Shown in pieces: positions 5,791 through 12,248 of a stretch of 12,248 nucleotides of DNA. This stretch comes from Bacteroidales bacterium (GTDB lineage Bacteria > Bacteroidota > Bacteroidia > Bacteroidales > F082): assembly GCA_016281295.1 (NCBI GenBank), contig JAEEII010000311.1, positions 1 through 12,248 on the forward strand, given 5' to 3'. Under the pieces are notes generated by a model. The model saw only the letters and a list, made by a program, of their open reading frames with translations, ran no database searches and was not told the origin of the DNA. Each line of letters starts with the position of its first letter. The first letter of the stretch is position 1. Both the position numbers and the translations under genes were made by a program.

Positions 5791-6465
5791 CTATGCTGCT
5801 GCCGGTATCTGCTGGTCGAGGCGAATCTCCTCGCCGGTGGAGAGGACGTAGACGGCCAGCTGGCCGTTGTCGCGGGCGAACTGCAGGGCTTCGTCGCGCT
5901 GGTCTTCGGGGAAGAGACGAGTGCTGTCGAAATAGTAGAGGCCGCTCTCGCTGTCGTACCAGCCACCGACGTAGCCGTCGTGCTCCAGCGCATGCTTCAT
6001 CACGGCCACGAGTCCCTCGCGGGAGTGGCACCCCTGCGTGGCGGCATAAGCCACGGCGATACCCTCGGTGGGCGCCTCCATAGTGCGTATGTCTATCGTG
6101 AAGCCGTCGGGGCGGAACTGACTGAGGTTCCATATACGTTCCGCAATGGCCTCAGGAGATTCTTGTTCGTTGCCCTTGTGGTGGCTGCACGATGAGAGAG
6201 CAAAGGCTGCGACAATGGCCACCTGAAGGATGAATATCAGCGGGATACCGTAACGGAACTTCTTGTGCATCGTCTTGTGGTGCCATACTTTCATCCCCAG
6301 CCAGGCACCGATGCTGCCGCCCAGCACCGCCAGCAGCAGCAAGGCAGCTTCCCTGATGCGCCATTTGGAGCGTTTGGCCTTCCACTTGTCGACGCCATAC
6401 ACGAAGAATGTCACAACATTGGCGACGATGAGATAGATGATGAGTATTTTGATCAGTTCCGGCAT
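5791..6465 (-). CDS. DUF1294 membrane protein fused to a soluble C-terminal domain
   Basis: 224 aa. Residues 1-95 match DUF1294 small membrane proteins: a first span (about 4-24), then YGVDKWKAKRSKWRIREAAL at 23-42, LLAVLGGSIGAWLGM at 44-58, HHKTMHKKF at 62-70 and a last hydrophobic span (73-92). That last span ends in LSSC (90-93), which looks like a lipobox. A C-terminal domain (about 106-217) has FTIDIRTMEAPTEGIAVAYA, REGLVAVMKHAL and YVGGWYDSESGLYYFDSTRL. It resembles small Bacteroidetes domains of unknown function and would lie in the periplasm or cytoplasm depending on topology. Function is unknown for both parts. It starts two bases after the stop of the YdeI-like gene, so the two form an operon. 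The gene is GC-rich compared with the ORF6N gene. Confidence 0.75.
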   Translation of the reverse strand: MPELIKILIIYLIVANVVTFFVYGVDKWKAKRSKWRIREAALLLLAVLGGSIGAWLGMKVWHHKTMHKKFRYGIPLIFILQVAIVAAFALSSCSHHKGNEQESPEAIAERIWNLSQFRPDGFTIDIRTMEAPTEGIAVAYAATQGCHSREGLVAVMKHALEHDGYVGGWYDSESGLYYFDSTRLFPEDQRDEALQFARDNGQLAVYVLSTGEEIRLDQQIPAAA

Positions 6466-6467
6466 AT

Positions 6468-6806
6468 CTATTTATTCAAATAGGCCTTCCTTCCAGCATC
6501 CGTCATAAGGCCTCGGTTCTCTAAATCATGGCAACGGAGAATGTTGAGTTCTGTCCAGTGGCTGTTTTTACGTCGCGGCGAGATGCGCTGCGCAAGTCGG
6601 CCGTCTTCCATCTTCTTTACGGTGGAGTCTATCCACCCGAAACAGAGAGCCTCCTCGACGACATCCGGATAGGGCAAGGCGTCGGGCAATGGCTGCTTGC
6701 TCCGATACGAGGCCACCCAGCATTCGCGCTCCGACTGGTGGTGCTCCTCCAGCCAGCGGCGCAACGCCTTGCGGCCCTTGAATGTCATAAGGTTCTGTAT
6801 CTCCAT
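6468..6806 (-). CDS. YdeI/OmdA-like protein, C-terminally short
   Basis: 112 aa. It matches the first part of the YdeI / OmpD-associated (bacteriocin-protection annotated) family: FKGRKALRRWLEEHH, ECWVASYRSKQ, then EEALCFGWID at 51-60, RISPRRKNSHWTELN at 74-88 and GLMTDAGR at 99-106. Family members usually run to about 180-200 residues with a further C-terminal domain, which is missing here because the frame stops (TAG) soon after the GLMTDAGR motif. It may be a genuine short form or a truncation. It is the first gene of the unit with the DUF1294 fusion, with a good promoter 20 bases upstream of its ATG. The biochemical role of the family is not established. Confidence 0.8.
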   Translation of the reverse strand: MEIQNLMTFKGRKALRRWLEEHHQSERECWVASYRSKQPLPDALPYPDVVEEALCFGWIDSTVKKMEDGRLAQRISPRRKNSHWTELNILRCHDLENRGLMTDAGRKAYLNK

Positions 6807-6826
6807 TATACCATAAATACTGGCTG

Positions 6827-6856
6827 CAAAGATACACCATTTATTCCAAATACAAA
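6827..6856 (-). promoter_or_regulatory. Promoter of the YdeI-like/DUF1294 operon
   Basis: Minus-strand TATCTTTG (6834-6827) has an upstream TTTG (6856-6853) 18 bases away. It is divergent from the carbonic anhydrase promoter. Confidence 0.65.
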
Positions 6857-6862
6857 AAAATA

Positions 6863-6894
6863 TTTTCTTGTATCCAAGAAAAGTTGTATCTTTG
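6863..6894 (+). promoter_or_regulatory. Promoter of the carbonic anhydrase gene
   Basis: TATCTTTG at 6887-6894 is preceded by TTTTCTTG (6863-6870) in the -33 region. The distance to the ATG at 6920 is 25 bases, so the leader is very short. Confidence 0.7.
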
Positions 6895-6919
6895 CAACGT
6901 CATTAGATTGGAATTGATT

Positions 6920-7471
6920 ATGATTGACCAGATACTGGAATACAACCGCCGCTTCGTGGCGGAGAAAGGGTATGAGAAATATGTCACGGACAAGTACCCG
7001 GACAAAAAGCTGGCGGTGCTGTCGTGCATGGACACGAGGCTCACGGAACTGCTGCCGGCGGCATTAGGGCTCCGCAACGGCGACGCCAAGATTATCAAGA
7101 ATGCCGGCGGACTCATCATCACACCCTTCGACTCCGCGATGCGCAGCCTTATTGTGGCGGTGTACGAGTTGGGGGTTGACAGCATCATGGTGGTGGCGCA
7201 CTCGCATTGCGGCGCCTGCCACATGAGCTACGACCACTTCCACGACGAGATGCTGGCCCGCGGTGTCACCGACCAGACACTCGACACCATCCGCAAATGC
7301 GGTGTCGACCTCAACCACTGGCTTGAGGGCTTCCGCGACACCGAGGAATCGGTCCGCAAGACCGTGGAGACCATCCGCACTCACCCTTTGATGCCAAAGG
7401 ATGTCACCGTCCGCGGCTTCATCATCGACAGCGAGACGGGCGCGCTGAATGAGGTGAACGAAGAAAAATGA
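6920..7471 (+). CDS. Beta-class carbonic anhydrase
   Basis: 183 aa from the ATG at 6920; the in-frame TTG at 6884 lies within the promoter. The enzyme interconverts CO2 and bicarbonate in the cytoplasm using zinc. Expected ligands are visible: Cys36 in LSCMDTR with the Asp38/Arg40 pair, then His94 and Cys97 in AHSHCGAC. NAGG at 61-64 and the spacing SAMRSLIVAVYELGV before the His/Cys motif fit the compact beta-CA branch typified by Rv1284-like enzymes. The length is normal for this branch. The C-terminus (VTVRGFIIDSETGALNEV) matches the usual last strand. It appears to be transcribed alone, from its own promoter. Its codons are GC-rich and typical of the core genome part of the window. Confidence 0.93.
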   Translation: MIDQILEYNRRFVAEKGYEKYVTDKYPDKKLAVLSCMDTRLTELLPAALGLRNGDAKIIKNAGGLIITPFDSAMRSLIVAVYELGVDSIMVVAHSHCGACHMSYDHFHDEMLARGVTDQTLDTIRKCGVDLNHWLEGFRDTEESVRKTVETIRTHPLMPKDVTVRGFIIDSETGALNEVNEEK

Positions 7472-7536
7472 AAAGTGGAAACCACCTATTACGAATACTG
7501 ATGCATTAGGCGTGGGAATTTTAAAGAGAAAAAAAT

Positions 7537-7567
7537 ATTTTTCTTTGGGAGTTTTTACGTATTTTTG
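7537..7567 (+). promoter_or_regulatory. Promoter of the DUF2147 gene
   Basis: TATTTTTG at 7560-7567 fits TAnnTTTG. The upstream stretch at 7537-7547 (ATTTTTCTTTG region) is T-rich, with TTTG only 12 bases away and TTTTT 18 bases away. It may also drive the ABC ATPase gene downstream. Confidence 0.55.
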
Positions 7568-7593
7568 CATCATCAAACTAAAAAAGCACAAGA

Positions 7594-8055
7594 ATGAAAA
7601 AGTTTTTGACAACACTGGCAATCACCATGTTTGCTTTCACCGGCATCATGGCTCAGAATGCATTGAACAATGCAGGTGACAACATCATCGGAATCTATCA
7701 GAGCGCTCAGAGTGGCGATAACTTCAAAGCGAAGATTGTCAAACTTGAGGATGGCACCTACCAGGGGCAGGTTATCTGGATGGAAAAAACCACGGATGCC
7801 AATGGTAACAAGCGTCTCGATGCCAAGAATCCCGACAAGGAGTTGCGTAATGTGCCCTGTGACCAAATAGTACTCTTCAGTGGCCTGAAATACAACGAGA
7901 AGAAACAACGTTGGGACGGCACCAAGATTTATGACCCCCAGCGTGGTGTGCGCGCCAAGATGACAGCAGAGTTCGCTGAAGACGGTTCCCTGAAAATCAA
8001 AGGCTCGGTGCTGGGCATCAGTGAGACGGTGAACTGGGAGAAAGTGAAGGAATAA
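7594..8055 (+). CDS. Secreted DUF2147 protein
   Basis: 153 aa. Residues 1-20 are a signal peptide (cut after GIMA, before QNALN). The mature protein matches DUF2147: IIGIYQS at the start, [19 protein letters not shown] (53-71), [43 protein letters not shown] and [20 protein letters not shown]. The family is a small periplasmic or exported beta-rich domain of unknown function, common in Bacteroidetes and Proteobacteria. The length fits a single domain. Its stop is 33 bases before the GTG of the ABC ATPase and no promoter is seen between, so co-transcription is likely. A functional link to peptide transport is only suggested by this position. Confidence 0.9.
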   Translation: MKKFLTTLAITMFAFTGIMAQNALNNAGDNIIGIYQSAQSGDNFKAKIVKLEDGTYQGQVIWMEKTTDANGNKRLDAKNPDKELRNVPCDQIVLFSGLKYNEKKQRWDGTKIYDPQRGVRAKMTAEFAEDGSLKIKGSVLGISETVNWEKVKE

Positions 8056-8088
8056 CCAAAAAGAGAAGAGGCCGGCGTTATCCTTGAC

Positions 8089-9840
8089 GTGGAACACAGG
8101 AACAACATACTCAAGATAGAGAACCTGTCGGTATCTTTCGACGGACGGACAGTAGTAGAAGGCCTGAACCTCAGCCTCGAGCGAGGGAAGACCCTTGGTA
8201 TCGTGGGTGAAAGCGGCAGCGGCAAGAGCGTCAGCTCATTGGCGCTGATGGGATTGCTCCCCAAAAACGCCTCCGTCAGCGGACATGCTTGGATGGACAG
8301 CACCGACCTGCTCACCCTCGACGAAGAGGGTTTCCGAGCCATCCGCGGCAATCGTATCTCGATGATTTTCCAAGAGCCCATGACCTCACTCAACCCCGTG
8401 CAGAAATGCGGGGCACAGGTCCTCGAAATGCTGAAAGCCCATCAGAATACTCCGAATAATCAGAGTACTCCGATGACTCCCAAAGAACGCGTTATCGCGC
8501 TCTTTAAAGAGGTGCTCCTCCCCCGCCCTGAGAAGATTTTCGACAGCTACCCCCATGAAATCAGCGGCGGTCAGAAGCAGCGTGTGATGATTGCGATGGC
8601 TCTCATCAACCACCCCGACATCCTCATCGCCGACGAACCCACCACAGCCCTCGATGTCACCGTACAGAAAACCATCCTCGACCTCCTCCGCTCACTCCAG
8701 CAGAAACACGGCATCAGCATCATCTTCATCACCCACGACCTCGGTGTCATCAGCCAGATTGCCGACGATATCTTAGTGATGTACCGTGGACACATGGTAG
8801 AACAAGGTCCTGCCGCAGATATCCTACAACATCCGAAAGAGCCCTATACACAAGGTCTGCTGGCTTGCCGCCCTCCCCTCGACAGCCGACCCGAAAGACT
8901 ACCAACGGTGGAAGACTATCTTTCGAATGAAGAAGTAAAAATGAAGAATGAAGAATTGGCAGACACAACAAATAATTCAACATTCGACATTAAACATTCA
9001 ACATTAGTCACCGTCAAGGACTTGACGGTGGAATATACTCTGAAGAAGAGCCTCTTCGGAAAGCCTCTGCAGACCCTCAAAGGTGTCGACGGCATCTCGT
9101 TTGACATCATGGAAGGAGAGACCCTTGGCCTCGTGGGAGAGAGCGGATGCGGCAAGAGCACCCTCGGGCGCGCCCTGCTGCGTCTCATCGACCATAGCGA
9201 CGGGAGCATCCTCTATCGCGGGCGCCCCCTCGACACCCTCAACGCCAAGGAGATGCGTTCCCTACGTCCCAAACTGCAGATTATCTTCCAAGACCCCTAC
9301 TCTTCCCTTAATCCAAGAATCACCATCGGCGACGCGATAAGTGAACCCTTGATGGTTCACAAAGGTGAAAAGTTAAAGGAGAAAGGTGAAAGCCATGATA
9401 TCCACAACACTATTTCACCTCTCACCTCTCACCTCTCACCCAAAGAGCGTGTCTGCGCTCTCATGCAGCAAGTGGGCCTCAATCCCGACTGGTACAACCG
9501 CTACCCTCACGAACTCAGCGGCGGTCAACGCCAACGCGTCTGCATCGCCCGTGCCCTCATCCTACAACCCGAGTTGGTGGTTTGCGACGAGAGCGTCTCT
9601 GCCCTTGATGTCAGTGTGCAGGCACAGGTGCTCAATCTCCTCAACGACCTCAAGCGCCAGTACCATTACACCTACCTCTTCATCACCCACGACCTCAGTG
9701 TAGTAAAATTCCTCTCCGACCGCATCATGGTGATGCAGCAAGGCCGCATCGTGGAGCAAGGCACCCCGGACGACCTCTTCGCCCATCCGAAGACCGACTA
9801 CACACGCACCCTCATCGAGGCCATCCCTCGCATCAAGTAA
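8089..9840 (+). CDS. Oligopeptide-type ABC transporter, two ATPase domains in one protein
   Basis: 583 aa. It fuses DppD-like and DppF-like ATPases of the peptide/nickel importer family, as in YejF or GsiA. NBD1: Walker A GESGSGKS (40-47), Q-loop Gln95, signature SGGQKQR (159-165), Walker B ILIADE (178-183), His216. NBD2: GESGCGKS (350-357), Gln401, LSGGQRQR (476-483), LVVCDE (496-501), His534. All catalytic residues are intact. The two NBDs would power peptide uptake with permeases and a binding protein, none of which is in this window. The start is GTG; no ATG precedes the conserved [13 protein letters not shown], and the frame upstream runs back to the DUF2147 stop. Three non-family inserts (about 119-130, 280-306 and 425-449) coincide with DNA repeats. 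Confidence 0.93.
   Translation: MEHRNNILKIENLSVSFDGRTVVEGLNLSLERGKTLGIVGESGSGKSVSSLALMGLLPKNASVSGHAWMDSTDLLTLDEEGFRAIRGNRISMIFQEPMTSLNPVQKCGAQVLEMLKAHQNTPNNQSTPMTPKERVIALFKEVLLPRPEKIFDSYPHEISGGQKQRVMIAMALINHPDILIADEPTTALDVTVQKTILDLLRSLQQKHGISIIFITHDLGVISQIADDILVMYRGHMVEQGPAADILQHPKEPYTQGLLACRPPLDSRPERLPTVEDYLSNEEVKMKNEELADTTNNSTFDIKHSTLVTVKDLTVEYTLKKSLFGKPLQTLKGVDGISFDIMEGETLGLVGESGCGKSTLGRALLRLIDHSDGSILYRGRPLDTLNAKEMRSLRPKLQIIFQDPYSSLNPRITIGDAISEPLMVHKGEKLKEKGESHDIHNTISPLTSHLSPKERVCALMQQVGLNPDWYNRYPHELSGGQRQRVCIARALILQPELVVCDESVSALDVSVQAQVLNLLNDLKRQYHYTYLFITHDLSVVKFLSDRIMVMQQGRIVEQGTPDDLFAHPKTDYTRTLIEAIPRIK
8443..8478 (+). repeat. 18-bp imperfect tandem repeat inside NBD1
   Basis: Two 18-base units (8443-8460 CAGAATACTCCGAATAAT and 8461-8478) match at 14 of 18 positions and encode [12 protein letters not shown], just before PKERV in NBD1. 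Confidence 0.75.
8924..9006 (+). repeat. Interrupted inverted repeat at the NBD1-NBD2 linker
   Basis: The left half has AATGAAG-type units (8926-8957); the right half has ATTCAACATT-type units (8974-9005). Their reverse complements match at most positions apart from the spacer doublets, giving a hairpin-like repeat that encodes the linker [17 protein letters not shown] and onward. Confidence 0.65.
9361..9440 (+). repeat. Inverted and 7-bp tandem repeat inside NBD2
   Basis: AAAGGTGAAA occurs at 9361-9370 and 9382-9391. TTTCACCTCTC, nearly its reverse complement, starts at 9413. CACCTCT is repeated three times and partly a fourth (9416-9440). It encodes the insert [11 protein letters not shown]...SPLTSHLS just before PKERV in NBD2. 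Confidence 0.8.
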
Positions 9841-9853
9841 TCAAAGAAAAAAA

Positions 9854-10393
9854 TCAATAAGTGGGAATCCAACGTTCGAGCACTTCCTGTGTCTCGGGAG
9901 TGTGCTGGATAATCAGTACCATGCGTTCGCTGTACTGGTGCTCATACTCCGAGAATCCACCGTCGGGAAGCATCTTCAGCCGCCCCTTGTCGACGCCGAA
10001 ATCTTTTATCAACGCATCATATACCGCCTGACTTCGGCGCGTGCAGAGCTTGCGGTTGTGCCGCTGCGACTCTTTGGCGTCATCGGCAGAAGCGATAATA
10101 TAGAATTCCACTCCCCCTTCTGCCAACTCCATCTGCGACACCATCAGATTCAACTGACGCAGCGCCTTATTGTCCAGTTCATCGTCGTCGACAGCGAAAC
10201 GCACCACCGACACAGGCAAATGCAAGCTCTCGTTAGTTGCCAGCATATCGTCAATCAACCCATTAGGAATCCGTGAGGTCGTCACTGTATCTTCCCCAAC
10301 GACCTCCTGCGCCTTTACCTCCCCAGCCTCAAATCCTATAAGACTTATGAAAGCAATCAACGCTGTTTTCAATAATCTGTCACCCATAACCAT
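9854..10393 (-). CDS. Exported OmpA-like domain protein
   Basis: 179 aa. The signal peptide covers residues 1-28 (ALIAFISLIGF core, cut after VKA before QEVV). An OmpA C-terminal type domain follows at about 60-165: VVRFAVDDDELDNKALRQLN, EFYIIASADD, then NRKLCTRRSQAVYDALIKDFGVDKGRLK at 113-140, which fits the NxxLSxxRAxxVxxxL...GV...R pattern, and ERMVLI at the end. Such domains bind peptidoglycan in the periplasm; the Asp (ASADD) and Arg (TRR) positions used for this appear to be kept. No barrel or lipobox is present, so it would be a soluble periplasmic protein. It begins only 14 bases after the T-tract of the terminator behind the TraR/DksA gene, with no visible promoter. An alternative start lies two codons in, at 10387. 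It converges with the ABC gene across 13 bases. Confidence 0.8.
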   Translation of the reverse strand: MVMGDRLLKTALIAFISLIGFEAGEVKAQEVVGEDTVTTSRIPNGLIDDMLATNESLHLPVSVVRFAVDDDELDNKALRQLNLMVSQMELAEGGVEFYIIASADDAKESQRHNRKLCTRRSQAVYDALIKDFGVDKGRLKMLPDGGFSEYEHQYSERMVLIIQHTPETQEVLERWIPTY

Positions 10394-10402
10394 TAATTAA
10401 CC

Positions 10403-10439
10403 CTTTAAAAAGAACCGCCCCTGATGAAAAGAGCGGTTC
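10403..10439 (-). terminator. Intrinsic terminator after the TraR/DksA-like gene
   Basis: On the minus strand GAACCGC (10439-10433) pairs with GCGGTTC (10418-10412) around a 14-base loop, directly followed by TTTTT. Leaky termination would let the OmpA-like gene be read. Confidence 0.85.
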
Positions 10440-10483
10440 CAACATTGTCAAAGTGGTGTTTTATATGTTGGGATTATGAAAAA

Positions 10484-10885
10484 TCACTTTCTTTTTTTAC
10501 TTGCCTCTTTGGCTTCCACGGTCATGGTGGCGTGGGGCACAATCATCAGGCGCTCCTTCGGGATGAGTTTACCGGTGGCCTGGCAAATGCCGTAGGTGCC
10601 GTTCTCGATGCGGATGAGGGCGGCGCGGAGGTCACGAATGAACTTCTGCTGACGAGCGGCCAACTTCTGGTTCTCCTCTTTCAGCAACACGTTGCTTCCC
10701 TCCTCGAGAGTTTTAAAGGTGGGGGCGGTATCCGTCACGTCGTTCTCGCTGCCGGCCACAGCCTGCTGCAGCATCTCGAGATCCTTTTCAGCTTTGGCTA
10801 TCTTCGAAAGAATCAACTCCTTGAATTCCTGTAATTCCTCGGGGGAATAGCGATTCTTCTCTTGGGGTTTCTCTTTAGCTTTCAT
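10484..10885 (-). CDS. TraR/DksA-family protein with degenerate zinc finger
   Basis: 133 aa. A long coiled coil (about 15-93, EELQEFKELILSKIAKAEKD ... LAARQQKFIRDLRAALIRIE) is followed by a DksA-like C-terminal segment: GTYGICQATGKLIPKERLMIVPHATMTVEAK (96-126). DksA binds RNA polymerase in the secondary channel and modulates stringent-response promoters. Of the four zinc-binding cysteines, only Cys101 remains; the other expected positions are Tyr98, Ala119 and Thr122. This loss is a form I associate with Bacteroidetes homologues, so the fold is probably held without zinc. Asp residues for polymerase action may lie in the DVTDTAP tip (49-55). A -7 box lies just upstream and a strong terminator follows. 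Confidence 0.88.
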   Translation of the reverse strand: MKAKEKPQEKNRYSPEELQEFKELILSKIAKAEKDLEMLQQAVAGSENDVTDTAPTFKTLEEGSNVLLKEENQKLAARQQKFIRDLRAALIRIENGTYGICQATGKLIPKERLMIVPHATMTVEAKEASKKRK

Positions 10886-10907
10886 GATGTCATTGTATTT
10901 CTGAGTG

Positions 10908-10915
10908 CAAAAATA
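10908..10915 (-). promoter_or_regulatory. Promoter -7 box of the TraR/DksA-like gene
   Basis: Minus-strand TATTTTTG fits TAnnTTTG and lies 22 bases from the ATG at 10885. No clear -33 TTTG is at the usual distance. Confidence 0.5.
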
Positions 10916-10947
10916 GGCATTTTCCGCAAACTAACAGGAAAAACATT

Positions 10948-11487
10948 TCAACACTCGGTGTTAATATTATCAAGATATAAATCAATCAATCCTTTAGGTG
11001 CTGTGATATAGAGTGTTTTTTGCTCGCGATCCACTTTGTCAATCACCTCGTCGATAACCGGAATCAGTATCTCCACTTCGTTTTTCATCACCTGAAAGAG
11101 CGGCTGTGCGGGGTAGTCAATCACCTGTGCCAACGTGCCAATATCACCCTTCTCACTGTCAATCACTCTGAAACCCGCCACTTCGTGGAAATAGAATTTG
11201 TTGCCCTCCAATTTCGGCAGCAAGTCGAGGGGGAGGTAGAGCGAGTGGCCGCAGAGCGATGTCGTCTGCTCAGCAGTAATCTCTTCGAAGGTCACGATGG
11301 CCTTGTTGCCGTTCAGTTGGTCGATATGGAAAAAATAAGGCACCAATTTCCCCTTCACCTCCACAAAGGCAGAGTCGAGTTCGGCATAACCCTCCGGCTC
11401 ATCCACATCGAGGAACAGTATCACCTGTCCCTTCACGCCCCAAGGCTTGGTCACCTTACCCAGATAATAGCAATCCTTTATTTCCAT
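10948..11487 (-). CDS. rimM: 16S rRNA processing protein RimM
   Basis: 179 aa from the ATG at 11487. RimM helps mature the 30S head and binds protein S19. The N-terminal barrel has YLGKVTKPWGVKGQVIL (8-24, the GxxxKPxGxKG signature), followed by NKAIVTFEEI and the LCGHSLYLPLD region. The C-terminal PRC-barrel part has FYFHEVAGFRVIDSEKGDIG (98-117) and EILIPVIDEVIDKVD (139-153). The normal family length supports this start. Upstream in-frame ATGs at 11511 and 11529 are possible but reach into the hairpin region between rpsP and rimM. Gene order rpsP-rimM is common in bacteria and supports the call. Confidence 0.93.
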   Translation of the reverse strand: MEIKDCYYLGKVTKPWGVKGQVILFLDVDEPEGYAELDSAFVEVKGKLVPYFFHIDQLNGNKAIVTFEEITAEQTTSLCGHSLYLPLDLLPKLEGNKFYFHEVAGFRVIDSEKGDIGTLAQVIDYPAQPLFQVMKNEVEILIPVIDEVIDKVDREQKTLYITAPKGLIDLYLDNINTEC

Positions 11488-11530
11488 ATCTGTGTAACGA
11501 GAACAATTCATTATTATTGTCCCAAACATA

Positions 11531-11572
11531 ATAAAAAGAATTAAGAACCATGCGCTGCATGATTCTTAATTC
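11531..11572 (-). terminator. Terminator-like hairpin between rpsP and rimM
   Basis: Arms 11538-11547 and 11563-11572 pair over 10 bp (GAATTAAGAA), then after one mismatch five more pairs (CATGC/GCATG) close on a 3-base loop. On the minus strand it is followed by TTTTTATT. It would reduce rimM transcription relative to rpsP. Confidence 0.75.
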
Positions 11573-11594
11573 AGAAATCTCAACTCCTAATTGA

Positions 11595-12161
11595 TTAAGC
11601 CTCGGCGGGAGCCTCGGTTTCAGCGGGAGCTTCACCTTCGGTGTTCTCGGCGGCAGCAGCAGCTTCGGCCTCAGCCTTAGCGGCAGCTTCAGCCTCGGCG
11701 GCAGCCTGACGCTTGGCGGCGACGGCGGCAGCCTTAGCCTCGTTAGCCTTCTTCTCGGCCTCGAGACGAGCCTTCTTGGTGTTGCGGGCGTTGTTCTCAA
11801 CGTCGCTCTTCTTGCTGTTTATCTTAGCCTCTTTGGCCTGCAGCCACTCGTTGAAACGCACATCGGCGGTCTCTTGGCTGATAGCACCCTTCTCAACACC
11901 AATCTGAAGGTGACGACGGAGCAGGACGCCCTTATAGCTGAGGATGCGACGTACGGTGTCGCTGGGCTGAGCACCATTCTTCACCCATTCGACGGCGCGG
12001 TCGAAGTTGAGGTCGATGGTGGCAGGGTTGGTCAACGGATTGTAGGTGCCAAGCTTCTCGATAAATCTTCCATCTCGAGGTGCACGACCATCCGCAACAA
12101 CGATGTGGTAGAAAGGCTGATTCTTTTTACCATGACGCTGAAGTCTAATTCTTGCTGGCAT
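11595..12161 (-). CDS. rpsP: 30S ribosomal protein S16 with long Ala/Glu-rich C-terminal tail
   Basis: 188 aa. Residues 1-83 are a complete S16: [82 protein letters not shown]16 binds 16S rRNA early in 30S assembly. In most bacteria it ends near residue 80-90; here about 105 further residues follow. First comes a segment (84-125) with [20 protein letters not shown], then a Lys/Ala/Glu repeat helix ([18 protein letters not shown]...), then an acidic end ([17 protein letters not shown]). Extended S16 tails are known to me in Bacteroidetes; their role is not established. A TATCTTTG promoter box lies upstream, and rimM follows after a terminator-like hairpin. Confidence 0.95.
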   Translation of the reverse strand: MPARIRLQRHGKKNQPFYHIVVADGRAPRDGRFIEKLGTYNPLTNPATIDLNFDRAVEWVKNGAQPSDTVRRILSYKGVLLRRHLQIGVEKGAISQETADVRFNEWLQAKEAKINSKKSDVENNARNTKKARLEAEKKANEAKAAAVAAKRQAAAEAEAAAKAEAEAAAAAENTEGEAPAETEAPAEA

Positions 12162-12214
12162 AATTGTTTGGTTTTTAAATAATTAATACTTTTTGTTGTT
12201 AAAATAACAGACTG

Positions 12215-12222
12215 CAAAGATA
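12215..12222 (-). promoter_or_regulatory. Promoter -7 box of rpsP
   Basis: Minus-strand TATCTTTG lies 53 bases before the rpsP ATG. TTTG (minus, 12237-12234) is only 11 bases upstream of it; the usual -33 position falls near the window edge. Confidence 0.6.
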
Positions 12223-12248
12223 CAACTTTTTTTCAAATTAAAAATTAA

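Noticed and set aside
5745..6195. Several open frames of both strands over the DUF1294 fusion gene
   Set aside because: They are Arg/Pro/Ser-rich out-of-frame translations of a GC-rich coding region with no family match.
7521..7546. A/T-rich near-palindrome as a terminator of the carbonic anhydrase gene
   Set aside because: The arms are only A and T and it lies in the promoter region of the DUF2147 gene; it is more likely part of an AT-rich promoter.
7064..7621. 185-codon minus-strand frame over the carbonic anhydrase gene
   Set aside because: It is an antisense shadow of an enzyme gene with all zinc ligands intact, and its composition is not protein-like.
11488..11529. Longer RimM with 14 more N-terminal residues
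   Set aside because: The extra residues do not match the family start, and the shorter form begins at the usual distance before the barrel motif.

Overview
The window looks like a chromosomal segment of a Bacteroidales bacterium, plausibly Prevotella-like. The evidence is repeated Bacteroidetes-type promoters (TAnnTTTG -7 boxes, here mostly TATCTTTG, some with a TTTG about 18-19 bases upstream), scarcity of strong Shine-Dalgarno sites, an S16 protein with a long Ala/Glu tail, a TraR/DksA-like protein lacking most zinc ligands, and ORF6N and DUF2147 proteins. The taxonomic call is inference. No rRNA, tRNA, CRISPR array or transposase was seen.

Layout. 1-219 is the 3' end of dnaK, followed by a strong terminator. 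297-1232 encodes a membrane-anchored protein with an intact HPD J-domain motif. 1291-2375 (minus) is a translationally coupled pair: a small lipoprotein, then an outer-membrane-type protein. 2376-2803 has no gene, but holds a rod-shaped inverted repeat of about 130 nt and two divergent promoters. 2804-4685 is an AT-rich two-gene unit (polytopic membrane protein plus DUF2971-like protein) that overlaps tail-to-tail with an ORF6N/PLD-like gene (4675-5646, minus). The AT-rich genes at 297-1232 and 2804-4685 look like accessory or transferred DNA.

5791-6806 (minus) is a C-terminally short YdeI/OmdA-like gene followed by a DUF1294 fusion protein. Divergently from them run a beta-carbonic anhydrase (6920-7471), a secreted DUF2147 protein (7594-8055) and a two-NBD oligopeptide-type ABC ATPase (8089-9840). 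The ATPase gene contains three repeat-like in-frame inserts. 9854-12161 (minus) is housekeeping-like: rpsP, a terminator-like hairpin, rimM, a TraR/DksA-family gene, another terminator and an OmpA-like periplasmic protein.

The most interesting material is the J-domain membrane protein directly behind dnaK, the structured element at 2449-2578, the membrane protein/DUF2971 pair as a possible defence-type module, the palindromic repeats inside the ORF6N gene, and the repeat inserts at matching positions in both halves of the ABC ATPase. No function is proven for any of these from sequence alone.
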